A stretch of DNA of 64,000 nucleotides, taken from positions 186,001 through 250,000 of IMG/VR virus record IMGVR_UViG_3300027621_000003; one strand, written 5' to 3'. The notes beneath the pieces were generated by a model. That model was not told where the DNA came from. It did no database searches and saw nothing but the letters and a program-made list of their open reading frames with translations. Positions 25,501-33,626 of the stretch are shown here, piece after piece; the first letter of the stretch is position 1; every line of letters begins with the position of its first letter. The position numbers were made by a program, and so were the translations under genes. This DNA comes from a virus.

Positions 25501-27114
25501 AAAACACGCAAAAGTGTCAGCATCAGCCATAACAACCTGAGGTGGATTTGGAATAATAACAGTATCCCTATATATGGTAGGACAGTTATCTGAGTTGTTT
25601 ACAGTATGTACAATAATGTATTTTCCACCACGGTAAAATGTCATAGTATCTGATTTTTTTGTACTATAAAATATCTCAGACTTGCCCAAGCTATCTCTTA
25701 CACTCCACTTAAATTGAGGAGCACCTTTAAAGGATAAACTAACAGATGCCGCCATGGCGAATTTACCACATTTTAAATTTGTGTATTTGCGAATACTAAA
25801 TGCTCGTGGATTTACTTTAACCTTAAAACCACGAATGGCTTGAGAAGGTTTTGGACAGTGTTCATCTGTTACTGTTACCGTGAAAGCATAAGAAATATCT
25901 GACGCCATACCCACAGAAGGTGTCCATTCAAAATAAGCCCATGCTTTTCTTTTTTCGGGCCAATCCTTCCTATTTGCCAAGGTAAACTTAGCGCCAGGAA
26001 TACCTTTATTCCATTTTAAATTTGTTGTATCTGGAATTGTTTGATTCGGAGTAAATGTTTCATCATCCGATTCTACCTTGAATTTTAGTGTTTCACCTTC
26101 ACAGACTTTCCAATTAAACGGACCTAACAATGTTGGTGCTTTGTTGTAACCACAATCATCTTTCACCCACAATTGCATATCTCTACGTGTTTTACCAACA
26201 ATGATATAACTGCCTGTGGCACTGTCTTTTCGCCATTCTGTAATTACAATCACCGCAATTGCAACTTCATCACATTTCGTGGGTGTTAAGATAATATCAC
26301 CAGAACTTGTATCAAAGAATAATCCTCTTGGAGGGTTCAGTCCGGGTTTAGGAGCACAGTTAATTGAAGTTGGTGGAATGCAATATGGCGTCATGAAATA
26401 ACGAGGAGTAAATGGCGAAGAATAAGATACAGAATTGTTGGGCAAAGTGTTAATACCATTTGTTAAACTGTATGAAAAAGAATCATAATCAACAGTATCA
26501 ATTGCACCATTATTAAAATAATATGCCTGATTACAACAAAGAAAGGCGATGGGAGCATTACTTAGTGTTGGAGAAGAGTTACACTTGTTTGTAGTCTTCT
26601 TTATATTACAGATGTTAATCATACAGGTAGTATAAAAACCTTGACTGGCGGGTCCAGTAGTAATGGCACCATTTCTACAACACTGTCCAATGTAAAATGT
26701 CACTTCACAACATGTAGATTTATTGAGATAACCACTTAATGGACTTGTATTAAAATCTACCGTAACTTCATAGGTATGTTCTTCAATTCCCTCACCAGTA
26801 CCATAAGTATTTTGAGGAGAACAAGGCGAACTCGCTGTTGAACATCGTGGCGTAACGTCTTTAATTCCCGTTCTGGTAATAGATAAAAGACTACTTCCGC
26901 ATCCATTTCCACCATTGGTTCCTGCAAATACACCAAATTCAGGAGAATTGAATGGGACACCTCTACAATCTCTATAAATTTTTGCTGTGATTTTATATTT
27001 TCCGTTACCCAAACATTTATAAGACATATCTCCACCCATCATGTGAGTGGATGTGGAAATGTTTGATAACAAAAACGTTAGAATAAAAAGTAATAATGGT
27101 AAAAGTTTTTTCAT
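22573..27114 (-). CDS. giant secreted adhesin-like protein with gliding-motility/T9SS C-terminal domain (1513 aa)
   Basis: Signal peptide MKKLLPLLLFILTFLLSNISTSTH, then many Ig/PKD-like beta domains, Cys-rich near the N-terminus (residues 30-200), including repeated T-V-x-F/V-x-Y strand patterns and a PKD-like C-terminal part (LTYNWYVNTN, YLFSTQGQYQITLSITN). The last 90 residues (IFVPDAFTPDGAGPNENN...FNRWGEKMYET...GWDGNYKG...VYKMIVTS...YNGTFTLLR) form the gliding-motility/T9SS C-terminal domain, strikingly like that of 18613-20481. TACTTAT, a variant late-type box, ends 4 nt before ATG 27114. Likely exported to the host surface. In Bacteroidota such proteins are adhesins or matrix proteins; here the role is unknown. 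Confidence 0.87.
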   Translation of the reverse strand: MKKLLPLLLFILTFLLSNISTSTHMMGGDMSYKCLGNGKYKITAKIYRDCRGVPFNSPEFGVFAGTNGGNGCGSSLLSITRTGIKDVTPRCSTASSPCSPQNTYGTGEGIEEHTYEVTVDFNTSPLSGYLNKSTCCEVTFYIGQCCRNGAITTGPASQGFYTTCMINICNIKKTTNKCNSSPTLSNAPIAFLCCNQAYYFNNGAIDTVDYDSFSYSLTNGINTLPNNSVSYSSPFTPRYFMTPYCIPPTSINCAPKPGLNPPRGLFFDTSSGDIILTPTKCDEVAIAVIVITEWRKDSATGSYIIVGKTRRDMQLWVKDDCGYNKAPTLLGPFNWKVCEGETLKFKVESDDETFTPNQTIPDTTNLKWNKGIPGAKFTLANRKDWPEKRKAWAYFEWTPSVGMASDISYAFTVTVTDEHCPKPSQAIRGFKVKVNPRAFSIRKYTNLKCGKFAMAASVSLSFKGAPQFKWSVRDSLGKSEIFYSTKKSDTMTFYRGGKYIIVHTVNNSDNCPTIYRDTVIIPNPPQVVMADADTFACFGTTMKLNANILFGNSPFKYYWTRVVKDTGSKAAWKSEEHILGDTFQTLSIPNINRDSTVRLKITDGDGCIFYDTTTIYKKPLPVVGIGIDQQICTYEIATFDAQNSDTVKYMWSTGDTTRIFKTNLKGIYWVQVMETKWKCVKYDTATVFVNDTVITNAGLNQAICDKDTFTLTASHRPPLLSPTYTWGGLGNLSTYKLKSDITKLTYMFTLKTVLTQNGRSCEDMDTMFVRVKPLPKISWSPKPLKPQCYSYGSIWSELFLVKPHNLGTYDVWNGDKLKKSGNITYGYIPYNGRFLFNTTLLDNSKLQGGNNYTTKMYVKFTDTNSCSNMDSTTQTIYGTPMITLVPKTICQDIGSMMMDVLRTKPATKSGVYMRWDVVRAPSGIDTSKLLYDISGGVTPNIKFNFGLSFQDEYQGKYTFKLIVRDLVTGCQSTDTVDVNIIAEPTVIIKTIPDYCVNSGINVNMFDYITVNGVKPTGGTIYVQDVNGDRSHPKVTTNISTGLFKTSTGPGVYNIKYVSSQFGCVKIDSFNIIVHDTSDLRVRDTTICASAIPLDVLTLAVSNKGGTIVSYPDGRFFNGTTTLTGYVPGPYKWMMIGLTPYNCQDTEYAKITIVNIPKVKFVKPIEVCEFDTVTLKIDTQYLNGGTFNWTPMATFGPTMNKKYVPTITDTALGYVDVRVDWSVAKNVCPNPFDTVRVYIHQYPDPMFTYQNGCEPLNTTFTPTERKGINPSLLTYNWYVNTNSISTNNSSVPYLFSTQGQYQITLSITNVEGKKQCNRTITQTVNVYPKPSVVFNTDPLYKTTVALPKFKTINTSSVSQNPFVTNMKHNWTWGKSYKIGSDTLKNSNIVFGKDTGTYWIKLIVTTDKGCKDSSMKKVVIGPDIIIFVPDAFTPDGAGPNENNTFRPYVINNKTYEMLIFNRWGEKMYETTDLTKGWDGNYKGQPAPDGVYVYKMIVTSLEDKVFQYNGTFTLLR

Positions 27115-27159
27115 CTCTATAAGTATAGACAATATTAATGATAAAAAGTATTCTTGCTG

Positions 27160-27196
27160 TAAAAAAATAAAAAACCCCCAACTTTCGCTGAGGGTT
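27160..27196 (-). terminator. rho-independent terminator (ACTTTCG-loop family)
   Basis: CCCTCAGCGAAAGTTGGGGG-type hairpin with U run, ending 27222-27506. Nearly the same terminator recurs at 30266-30295 and 32145-32173. Confidence 0.8.
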
Positions 27197-27221
27197 CTAT
27201 TATTACTGAGTAGTATTCTTC

Positions 27222-27506
27222 TTAGTAATTTGTTTCTCCTTCGTGTCTTGGGTCTAATTTTTCGTACATGTACGATTTGAACGCTGATGTTACACTTTGT
27301 TCTGCCTGAGCAATTTTAGAATTCATCCAATCTTCAAGTTCTTCATTTTCTTCCATCGCTTCCCACATTTTGTATGCGGTTACAGCAATTGTAAACAATT
27401 GTTGTTTTGCCATGTAGTTTCCATCAGAACCTTCAGTTGTTTCTGTTTTCATATCCTCAACTAATCTCTTAAGTTGGTCTTCAGTAATCATAAAATTTTT
27501 ACTCAT
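27222..27506 (-). CDS. CTS-type protein (94 aa)
   Basis: MSKNFMITEDQLKRLVEDMKTE|T: a leader of the I-T-E-x-Q-L-x-R-L-V type, ending M-K-T-E. A TATTTAT box (27513-27519) ends 6 nt before ATG. The rest is helical and acidic with aromatic residues (AVTAYKMWEAMEENEELEDWM). Has its own terminator, so a single-gene unit. Confidence 0.72.
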   Translation of the reverse strand: MSKNFMITEDQLKRLVEDMKTETTEGSDGNYMAKQQLFTIAVTAYKMWEAMEENEELEDWMNSKIAQAEQSVTSAFKSYMYEKLDPRHEGETNY

Positions 27507-27526
27507 ATTAATATAAATACTTTAAA

Positions 27527-27558
27527 AGTAAAAAAGGTCAGACGAATCTGACCTTTTA
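27527..27558. terminator. bidirectional terminator, 11-bp stem
   Basis: Perfect AAAAGGTCAGA/TCTGACCTTTT arms around a CGAA loop, past the end of 27581-27892. Confidence 0.8.
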
Positions 27559-27580
27559 TTGGGATTGACCGAATTCTCGG

Positions 27581-27892
27581 TCAATCAGCTCCACCACCCT
27601 CTTTTTTAGGAGAAGGGACTCCTGTAAAGATATTTAAAATATCTTCCACTTCTTCACCTGAACGGTAACTCATAACATCTGCACCACCACAGAACAGTTT
27701 TGTTACGAAATTACCACTACCGTTTTCTATTATAGCAATTTCAAATGTAGTTTCAAAATCACCATAAAGACCTTGTTTACCACCAACAATTGACACAACA
27801 TATTTACCAAAATCAAACAAACTTTGATAACCACCAAATTCTTTTAGTTTTTTCCTATCTTGTACGTCTTGTATGGTTAATTTAGTTTTCAC
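27581..27892 (-). CDS. hypothetical protein (103 aa)
   Basis: MKTKLTIQDVQDRKKLKEFGGYQSLFDFGKYVVSIVGGKQGLYGDF..., a compact alpha/beta protein with strands and Gly turns, ending KKEGGGAD. Overlaps the end of 27882-28202 by 11 nt. Unrecognised. Confidence 0.65.
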   Translation of the reverse strand: MKTKLTIQDVQDRKKLKEFGGYQSLFDFGKYVVSIVGGKQGLYGDFETTFEIAIIENGSGNFVTKLFCGGADVMSYRSGEEVEDILNIFTGVPSPKKEGGGAD

Positions 27893-28202
27893 GTAATTGT
27901 CTTAGTTTAATCCTTAGTAAATCTAAATTGTCTTTATCTCTTTGCGTCTTATTTCGTTTTGATACCAACTCATCAATTAAATCTTCAACCATCATAGTTT
28001 CACGTTCAAGGGTTAATTCTTTTTGAGTTTTTGCTGGTTCTATATTGGGTTGTTTTTCTTCAAGTTCCCTTTCTATTCTTTTTTTCTCATTCATATTGTG
28101 AATTGTTTTGACAACAATTGCACCTAAAACAACTCCACCAACAAATGGCCAAAATCCACCACGTTTCTGTTCTTTAACAACAACTATTCTTTCGTATCCC
28201 AT
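27882..28202 (-). CDS. membrane-anchored coiled-coil protein (106 aa)
   Basis: Residues 16-32 (FWPFVGGVVLGAIVVKT) are a transmembrane segment after a short basic N-terminus; residues 40-106 are charged helix. No signal peptide cleavage seen. In a unit with 28204-28476. Function unknown. Confidence 0.65.
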   Translation of the reverse strand: MGYERIVVVKEQKRGGFWPFVGGVVLGAIVVKTIHNMNEKKRIERELEEKQPNIEPAKTQKELTLERETMMVEDLIDELVSKRNKTQRDKDNLDLLRIKLRQLREN

Positions 28203-28203
28203 A

Positions 28204-28476
28204 TTATTTAGTAATTAATGCTTCAATTTTAGACTTAACCAACTCGGTCATAGATACCTCAGTTACATTGGTCATAATAACTGAATCTTTCAAGATACGA
28301 AAAGGGATGTGACTCAAGAAGTCTTCACCGTTGAAGAAGTCAAAGTCTGACTTATGAGCAAGACAACCATCCATTAAACGAAGGAACAACTTGAATTGTT
28401 CACCACTTGAAAATGTCTCACTTAATAATACACCCATTGACTCGTGTACAATCTTGATGTTAAATCCCTTATTCAT
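28204..28476 (-). CDS. hypothetical protein (90 aa)
   Basis: MNKGFNIKIVHESMGVLLSETF... from ATG 28476, 4 nt after TATCTTTG (28481-28488); a TTTG lies 19 nt further upstream, giving a full Bacteroidota promoter. Five extra upstream codons read the box as YLCIM. Small alpha/beta protein, no recognised family. Confidence 0.72.
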   Translation of the reverse strand: MNKGFNIKIVHESMGVLLSETFSSGEQFKLFLRLMDGCLAHKSDFDFFNGEDFLSHIPFRILKDSVIMTNVTEVSMTELVKSKIEALITK

Positions 28477-28513
28477 AATACAAAGATACAATTAGTTTTT
28501 GAATTACCAAACT

Positions 28514-29539
28514 TTATTTTTCAGATAACAAGAATTTATTTGATATTGCTTTGAAAGAAATTGTGTTATCCAAAGAACGAACCACAACACCTTCACGTTC
28601 TGCAAGTTTGTTTAAACGAGATTTGTCTTCAGCCAATTTTACCATCCCTTCAACCGTTTCAGGTAATAAGAATGCTACATCTAAAATTGGTACAGATAAT
28701 AATTCTAACTCATCCAATAAGATTAAGAAGTCATTAATGGTCATTCTTGTTTGTGTATCAATATCAAACCCATTGAAGAAATGAACTGTTTGTCCTTTGA
28801 TTTTGTATGGGTTACCTTGGATACCTTCACCAATCAACTCACCTTGTAAACAAATGTTTCCTTTGATTTTGAATTTGTTTTCCAAGTCAAGTTCACGGGC
28901 AACTTTCCAAAAAGTATTTCCTTCAGTTTCAAGTAATTCCAAATTACGAGAACATACACCAAACTCACCCTCATTCATATAAAATGTTGCAGATGAACCA
29001 TCCAACTTTTCAGTCATGTAAAACTGATGCTCAGATGTTAGTTTATATTCTTCATACTCCTTAACCAAGTTCTGAACCCTTTCTTCATCTGTCTTACGTA
29101 AGAAAGATGGGAACCCACCTTTTACTTTACCAGATAGTTCGGCAGGAATTGGTGGTTCGTATTTCACAATACCCAACATTTCAGTTACATCCAAACCTTC
29201 AGGTAAATCGTGTCCTGTTGCAAATTGTGTGATTGGAACAACACTGATTGGAAGAATAAGTCCTTGAGATAATTGACCACGAAGTCTAATTGTCTTCAAT
29301 CTGAAACCTTCTTGGTCACCCATTTTCTTGTAAGATGATTTACGTAAAAACTCAAACTCTTCCTTGATAGGTAAGAATGAATCAATCTCACAATACACCA
29401 CACTGTTTCCCACTTTATGTTCAACATCTTTGGCCACAACAACATTCCAACCACCTACAATGGCTATTTCAATTTTGTCTGCACCTTCAATAGGTCGGAT
29501 GTCAGTAATTTTTCTAATAGTTGCTAATTTTCTTTCCAT
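28514..29539 (-). CDS. RNA ligase (Rnl2/DRB0094-like)
   Basis: 341 aa. An N-terminal OB-like domain (residues 1-110; GADKIEIAIVGGWNVVVAKD) precedes the nucleotidyltransferase core: motif I EKLDGS (adenylated Lys), SRNLELLE, motif III LQGELIGEGIQGN, motif IV REGVVVR and motif V SFKAIS. It seals RNA ends through ligase-adenylate. ATG 29539 lies in a unit behind 29544-29726, sharing its promoter. Pairs with a second ligase at 33623. Confidence 0.85.
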   Translation of the reverse strand: MERKLATIRKITDIRPIEGADKIEIAIVGGWNVVVAKDVEHKVGNSVVYCEIDSFLPIKEEFEFLRKSSYKKMGDQEGFRLKTIRLRGQLSQGLILPISVVPITQFATGHDLPEGLDVTEMLGIVKYEPPIPAELSGKVKGGFPSFLRKTDEERVQNLVKEYEEYKLTSEHQFYMTEKLDGSSATFYMNEGEFGVCSRNLELLETEGNTFWKVARELDLENKFKIKGNICLQGELIGEGIQGNPYKIKGQTVHFFNGFDIDTQTRMTINDFLILLDELELLSVPILDVAFLLPETVEGMVKLAEDKSRLNKLAEREGVVVRSLDNTISFKAISNKFLLSEK

Positions 29540-29543
29540 ATTT

Positions 29544-29726
29544 TTAATCTTTTCCAAAAGTATAACCAATCATAAATCCGTGTATCCAATATGTCTTTTC
29601 ATTGTCATCACCTTGATTATCCATCTCATCCCAAGTTTGTTCCGCCAATTTTTGAACTTTGAACTTTGTGTCCTTTCTTTCTTCTACGGCTTCGGGACTC
29701 AAATCAACTAACGGTTTATTTTTCAT
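29544..29726 (-). CDS. small hypothetical protein (60 aa)
   Basis: MKNKPLVDLSPEAVEERKD... from ATG 29726 after TATCTTTG-N4 (29731-29738). Acidic helical protein, ends IHGFMIGYTFGKD. Precedes the RNA ligase gene by 4 nt, so co-transcribed. Unknown. Confidence 0.65.
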   Translation of the reverse strand: MKNKPLVDLSPEAVEERKDTKFKVQKLAEQTWDEMDNQGDDNEKTYWIHGFMIGYTFGKD

Positions 29727-29774
29727 GAAACAAAGATACAAAAAATATTTCTAATTGACAAGGTATTTATTGAT

Positions 29775-30269
29775 ATGATTGGTATCACACCTAAAGAAAA
29801 AATGTTAGTTAGTGTTTTGGTAAAAATATATTCCAAAGAACAACTTGAGGAGGAACTAAATGATATTTTAGAAACTATTGACAGTTCAAAGTTAGTTCGT
29901 GGAGCCGCAAAGTTAATCGGTATTAATGCAAATGAAATTAGTAGAATTGGATTACAATATCTTAATTATGCCGTTGATAATTACGAAAAAATTAAAAACA
30001 AAGAATATCCTGAAGATATTGAAAGGGTACAACAAGTTTATTTTTATGCTGATGAAAGTGAAAATGTAGTAATGTTTAGTAGAAAAAGAGTTAGTATTAA
30101 TACTTTACCAAAATATATAGACCAAGTTGAGGACCATGTATATAATAATTTTTATGAATACGACCCAGATACTTTAGATGTTGATTACGGTGATGGTGAC
30201 CTTATAAGTTTTGAACCTGACAAAGAAATGATAACCATATTGGATATTTCTAATAACGTGTTAAATTAA
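29775..30269 (+). CDS. hypothetical acidic protein (164 aa)
   Basis: MIGITPKEKMLVSVLVKIYSKEQLEEELNDILE... A TATTTAT box (29764-29770) ends 4 nt before ATG. The first 50 residues form a basic then acidic helix with a potential cut site. C-terminal half beta-rich and acidic (DVDYGDGDLISFEPD). The box shares the divergent intergenic region with 29544-29726. Family unknown. Confidence 0.65.
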   Translation: MIGITPKEKMLVSVLVKIYSKEQLEEELNDILETIDSSKLVRGAAKLIGINANEISRIGLQYLNYAVDNYEKIKNKEYPEDIERVQQVYFYADESENVVMFSRKRVSINTLPKYIDQVEDHVYNNFYEYDPDTLDVDYGDGDLISFEPDKEMITILDISNNVLN

Positions 30270-30295
30270 AAACCCCCAACTTTCGCTGAGGGTTT
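30266..30295. terminator. terminator between convergent genes
   Basis: Same CCCTCAGCGAAAGTTGGGGG hairpin as at 27174-27195. The U run favours minus-strand termination of 30318-32069. Confidence 0.75.
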
Positions 30296-30317
30296 CATTA
30301 TCAAAGTTTTATTAAGT

Positions 30318-32069
30318 TTATTTAGTTACCACAACTTGGTAAACAATATTGTTATTACCACCTTGTATGTGGAAGAAATACAATCCACTATTCAAATCTG
30401 ATAAGTTTACATTTACAAAGTTATTGCCTGAAATAACACTCATTGTTGTCATTTTTCTAACCATTCTGCCGTTTAAATCCGTCACGAATACATCAGCGTT
30501 GAATGATTGTGTTGATGTGAATTCAACTGTATATTCACCGTTTGTTGGGTTAGGATAAGCACTTACTGATTTAACTTTACCAACTACTTTAACTTGAGTT
30601 ACACCATAAAAACCTAAAACACCATATTCAAAGTTTGGTAGTATGTTTAAATCTGCTGGTCTAAAATCAGGTGCTGTAAAGTTATTTGTATTAACTAAGA
30701 AACCTGGTTTGAAAGTATTTGTATCAATTGTATTATTGTTTATTGAATTACGAATCCAACTATCCAATACGGTTACATTACTACCTGAACTAACCTCAGC
30801 CAAACCTGTATTGGTTGTTCCGACAGGTGCGGATGCTTTAACACCATAGATGTAGTTGTTTCTAAACAAATTATTTTTGTCTGAAATTGTTTTTGATTTA
30901 ACACCTGAGTTAACCAATACTGAATCACCATCAAACATCACAAAGTTTCTATAACCCATAAAGATTGAGTTAACAATACTCAAACGAGAGTTTCTACGAA
31001 TTCTTATTCCACGTCTGAACGCTCCTTTTTGTGTTATTGATAATTGAGACCAAGTCATACCTGCAGGTATTGGACCAACACAAGTCATGTTTGAAAATAC
31101 TGCTGTTGTTAAAGGTAATCTTCCCGAACCTGATGCGTCATTGTCCGACTCAAATGTTTCTGAAGTTGATGCTCCTGATGATGAGTTCCAAGACAAATCA
31201 TAGTAAGATGAATCTTTAAAAGAAATACCGAACTGAACTGCTCCACGATATCCAAAGTCAGTATCAAAATCGTCATCAGTTGTTTTGAATGAAATCAAAT
31301 GTTTACAATTAACTGTTCCACCAAACCATTCATATGAATCATCACCTGAGAATGATACCTGTACATTATTGATAGTTGTGTTTCTTCCAACAGAACAAAA
31401 TGTTAATCCGTTGATTTCTTTGTTTGGTTCAAATGCAACACCACCAAATTCAATTCTTAAATTATTAATTGAACCGCTGTTGTCATCATCATTGATTCCA
31501 CCGTGTTTTGCTAATGTGTTATCCAAAGCCACGTTATTGAAACCTTCCATTTGAATGTCAGTTCCCTGATTGTTAATTGCTTTACCACACAACACTAATC
31601 CACCCCAATCCCCTCTGTCACGAGAACCAATTGGTTTTGCTGATGTTAAAACAACTGGATTAGTTACCGTTCCATCAATCTGAATGTAACCACCTCTTTC
31701 AACAACAATTGTTGCGTATTGTTTTGGTGATGATTGTGAGTTTGATTGTCCACGAATAATTGTACCAGCAGGGATAATTAATTTACCACCGTTTCTAACC
31801 ACAACCAAACTACGTAACAAATAAACCTTTGATGGGTCCAATGTAATAGTTGCTGTGATGTTAACTTCACCTGTTGGATTAGTCAAAGTGTTTGTATCAC
31901 TTACAGTTCCATAGGTTGTATTTTTAGGGTCCCATTGGGTCCAACTCTTTGTCCAATCTTTTGATGAGTTTGATTCAAGAGCTCCGATGTGATTTACTTT
32001 CTCAAAGAATTGAGCGTTTGCCGTTAAACACATAACAGCCGATAATAGAATGAATACTATTTTTTTCAT
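30318..32069 (-). CDS. secreted parallel beta-helix-like protein with T9SS type A sorting domain (583 aa)
   Basis: Signal peptide MKKIVFILLSAVMCLTANAQ|F. Residues 85-480 show the N-I/G-G, strand-turn pattern of a right-handed beta helix (LIIPAGTIIRGQ, NLRIEFGGVAF, IRIRRNSRLSIVNSIFMGYRN). The last 80 residues (VSAYPNPTNGEYTVEF...DVFVTDLNGRMVRKM...GLYFFHIQGG...) form the type A T9SS sorting domain. TACTTAT, a variant box, lies 19 nt before ATG. This is the third phage-borne T9SS substrate in the window, implying export to the host surface. Confidence 0.88.
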   Translation of the reverse strand: MKKIVFILLSAVMCLTANAQFFEKVNHIGALESNSSKDWTKSWTQWDPKNTTYGTVSDTNTLTNPTGEVNITATITLDPSKVYLLRSLVVVRNGGKLIIPAGTIIRGQSNSQSSPKQYATIVVERGGYIQIDGTVTNPVVLTSAKPIGSRDRGDWGGLVLCGKAINNQGTDIQMEGFNNVALDNTLAKHGGINDDDNSGSINNLRIEFGGVAFEPNKEINGLTFCSVGRNTTINNVQVSFSGDDSYEWFGGTVNCKHLISFKTTDDDFDTDFGYRGAVQFGISFKDSSYYDLSWNSSSGASTSETFESDNDASGSGRLPLTTAVFSNMTCVGPIPAGMTWSQLSITQKGAFRRGIRIRRNSRLSIVNSIFMGYRNFVMFDGDSVLVNSGVKSKTISDKNNLFRNNYIYGVKASAPVGTTNTGLAEVSSGSNVTVLDSWIRNSINNNTIDTNTFKPGFLVNTNNFTAPDFRPADLNILPNFEYGVLGFYGVTQVKVVGKVKSVSAYPNPTNGEYTVEFTSTQSFNADVFVTDLNGRMVRKMTTMSVISGNNFVNVNLSDLNSGLYFFHIQGGNNNIVYQVVVTK

Positions 32070-32350
32070 ATTTTTTATTTTGTTCCCAATAAGTAGTAAA
32101 TTTTGGTCAGATAGTTGTTAATACAATATTAAGGTTAAGTTAAATAAAAAACCCCCAACTTTCGATGAGGGTTTATGTGAATGTCCGTGTAATTAAATCT
32201 TTAAATAAGTTTTAACAGTTAAGTTTTGTTCCGTTTGACAAGTTGAACTTCTGAGTCTGTTGAGTTCTAATCAGTTTCAATTATCGGTTTTCAGTTGTGT
32301 AAAGTAGGATACCCTACCCAATTTAATCCACTGACAACAAACACAATATC
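32070..32350. other. intergenic region
   Basis: Contains a terminator at 32145-32173. The rest is AT-rich with no box, no open frame of note and no strong hairpin; I see nothing more. Confidence 0.4.
32145..32173 (-). terminator. rho-independent terminator
   Basis: Third member of the near-identical hairpin family (GATGAGGG instead of GCTGAGGG), ending the transcript from 32351-32815. Confidence 0.75.
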
Positions 32351-32815
32351 TTAATTAGCCAATAGAGTGACTACGTTATGCGTATCCAACTCAGATTGAA
32401 GTGCATCAATCGCTGACTCATAATGTTCAATCATTTGGTCTCTTTGAACCTCAGTAATAACTGTGGTCAGTTGACGGTTTGATACATCACCGTAACGACT
32501 AAGAACAACAGTTCCTTCAGTACAGTTCATATTTTTCAACCACTTAACAAATGATTTGTATTCTGCCATACGGAAAATCTTATCATAAACTTTTATGTTT
32601 GCGGTATGAATTGATGTTTTCAATGAAATCAATTGTTCCATCACATCAATTGCTTGATTCAAACTTTCTTCAGGATTATATGAGCGAACAGCTCCATTAT
32701 CCACTGAGTTATACTTTTCAGTTCTTACCATCAAATCGGTTATTTTCTTCGCCAATTTGTTCTTTTCTTTAAGTCCGTCCTTAATAGTCATTTTGAGTGC
32801 TTCTTTAATGTTCAT
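32351..32815 (-). CDS. helical protein, possibly DIP1984-like
   Basis: 154 aa: residues 1-100 are a long helical hairpin (LKEKNKLAKKITDLMVRTEKY...ESLNQAIDVMEQLISLKTSIHTAN) resembling the DIP1984/septicolysin-like family pattern of K-x-L-x-x-R-I ... L-I-x-x-I-N-x-T-N; the match is loose. The C-terminal part (KNMNCTEGTVVLSRYGDVSNRQL) is less helical. Function unknown. Confidence 0.55.
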   Translation of the reverse strand: MNIKEALKMTIKDGLKEKNKLAKKITDLMVRTEKYNSVDNGAVRSYNPEESLNQAIDVMEQLISLKTSIHTANIKVYDKIFRMAEYKSFVKWLKNMNCTEGTVVLSRYGDVSNRQLTTVITEVQRDQMIEHYESAIDALQSELDTHNVVTLLAN

Positions 32816-32852
32816 ATGTTAAATTATATTATATATTTTTTGTATTGTCAAA

Positions 32853-33047
32853 TTACCAACTATCTATATCTGTAAAATCTTTTTCTACTTTAGCCGCATG
32901 ACTATAAACTCTTATCCCTACACCAATACCATTTGGTGTGAACGTAAAGTCAAATAAACCATATTCACCATAAACCTTTTTGATGGCATCTTGCCACTCT
33001 TTGATTTCGGTTTCTTCTTTTTCATTTAATTCAAATTTTGTAATCAT
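32853..33047 (-). CDS. small hypothetical protein (64 aa)
   Basis: MITKFELNEKEETEIKEWQDAIKKVYGEYG... acidic helix followed by strands (FDFTFTPNGIGVGIRVYS). The start overlaps the stop of the PNK-like gene (ATGA), so it belongs to the RNA-repair unit. Unknown. Confidence 0.65.
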   Translation of the reverse strand: MITKFELNEKEETEIKEWQDAIKKVYGEYGLFDFTFTPNGIGVGIRVYSHAAKVEKDFTDIDSW

Positions 33048-33448
33048 AATTTTACCTCAAACCTATCTTTCATTATTTGTAATTTATCCTCAGGGACATT
33101 GTGTTGATTAACACCACCGTGTCTGTTCTCCACTATGATACTGAACACACGATAACCGTATTGGTTTGCCAATTCATAATAAGCATCCATTTCCCATGCT
33201 TGAGTGAATGTATTAGATACAACAATGTCTGAGTTATCCAAACCAGCTGTAACATGGTTGTTAATCATTGCAAGTTCAATTTGTGATTGACACCATTCAT
33301 GAGCCTTTCTTAATTTGGTTGGGTCAAACTTGTATTCACCTTCAACCATGAAAAAGGTATCGGTCTCAAAGTGAGAATCACCAAGTTGTTTTGCCAATGT
33401 GGACTTACCTGCGCCAGGGATTCCACGTAATAGATATAAATTTTTCAT
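33044..33448 (-). CDS. polynucleotide kinase-like P-loop ATPase
   Basis: 134 aa from ATG 33448 (MKNLYLLRGIPGAGKST). Walker A GIPGAGKST is at residues 9-17; VVSNTFTQAWEMDAYYELA and IIVENRHGG...NVPEDKLQIMKDRFE match the AAA_33 / T4 Pnkp kinase-half family, with the R of the lid (NRHGG). It would phosphorylate 5'-OH RNA or DNA ends, making them substrates for the ligase encoded just upstream. No phosphatase half is present. Confidence 0.82.
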   Translation of the reverse strand: MKNLYLLRGIPGAGKSTLAKQLGDSHFETDTFFMVEGEYKFDPTKLRKAHEWCQSQIELAMINNHVTAGLDNSDIVVSNTFTQAWEMDAYYELANQYGYRVFSIIVENRHGGVNQHNVPEDKLQIMKDRFEVKL

Positions 33449-33449
33449 A

Positions 33450-33626
33450 TTAGTCCATGTCTTTTTCTTGGGAACCATTGGTTGTTGGACCAACTAACCC
33501 AGCCTTAATACAATCATGCATACCCTCTTCAAGGTCTTTGATTTTCTTTTCCATTGGTCTGTACCACTCAAAATAAGTTAGCACTATACCAATCCACGTA
33601 CCGATTACTATATATAATAATGTCAT
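33450..33626 (-). CDS. small membrane protein (58 aa)
   Basis: MTLLYIVIGTWIGIVLTYFEW... one N-terminal transmembrane segment, then an acidic helix. It starts in the stop of the RNA ligase gene (ATGA) and precedes the kinase gene by 1 nt, so it is inside the RNA-repair operon. A membrane partner for repair enzymes would be odd; role unknown. Confidence 0.55.
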   Translation of the reverse strand: MTLLYIVIGTWIGIVLTYFEWYRPMEKKIKDLEEGMHDCIKAGLVGPTTNGSQEKDMD

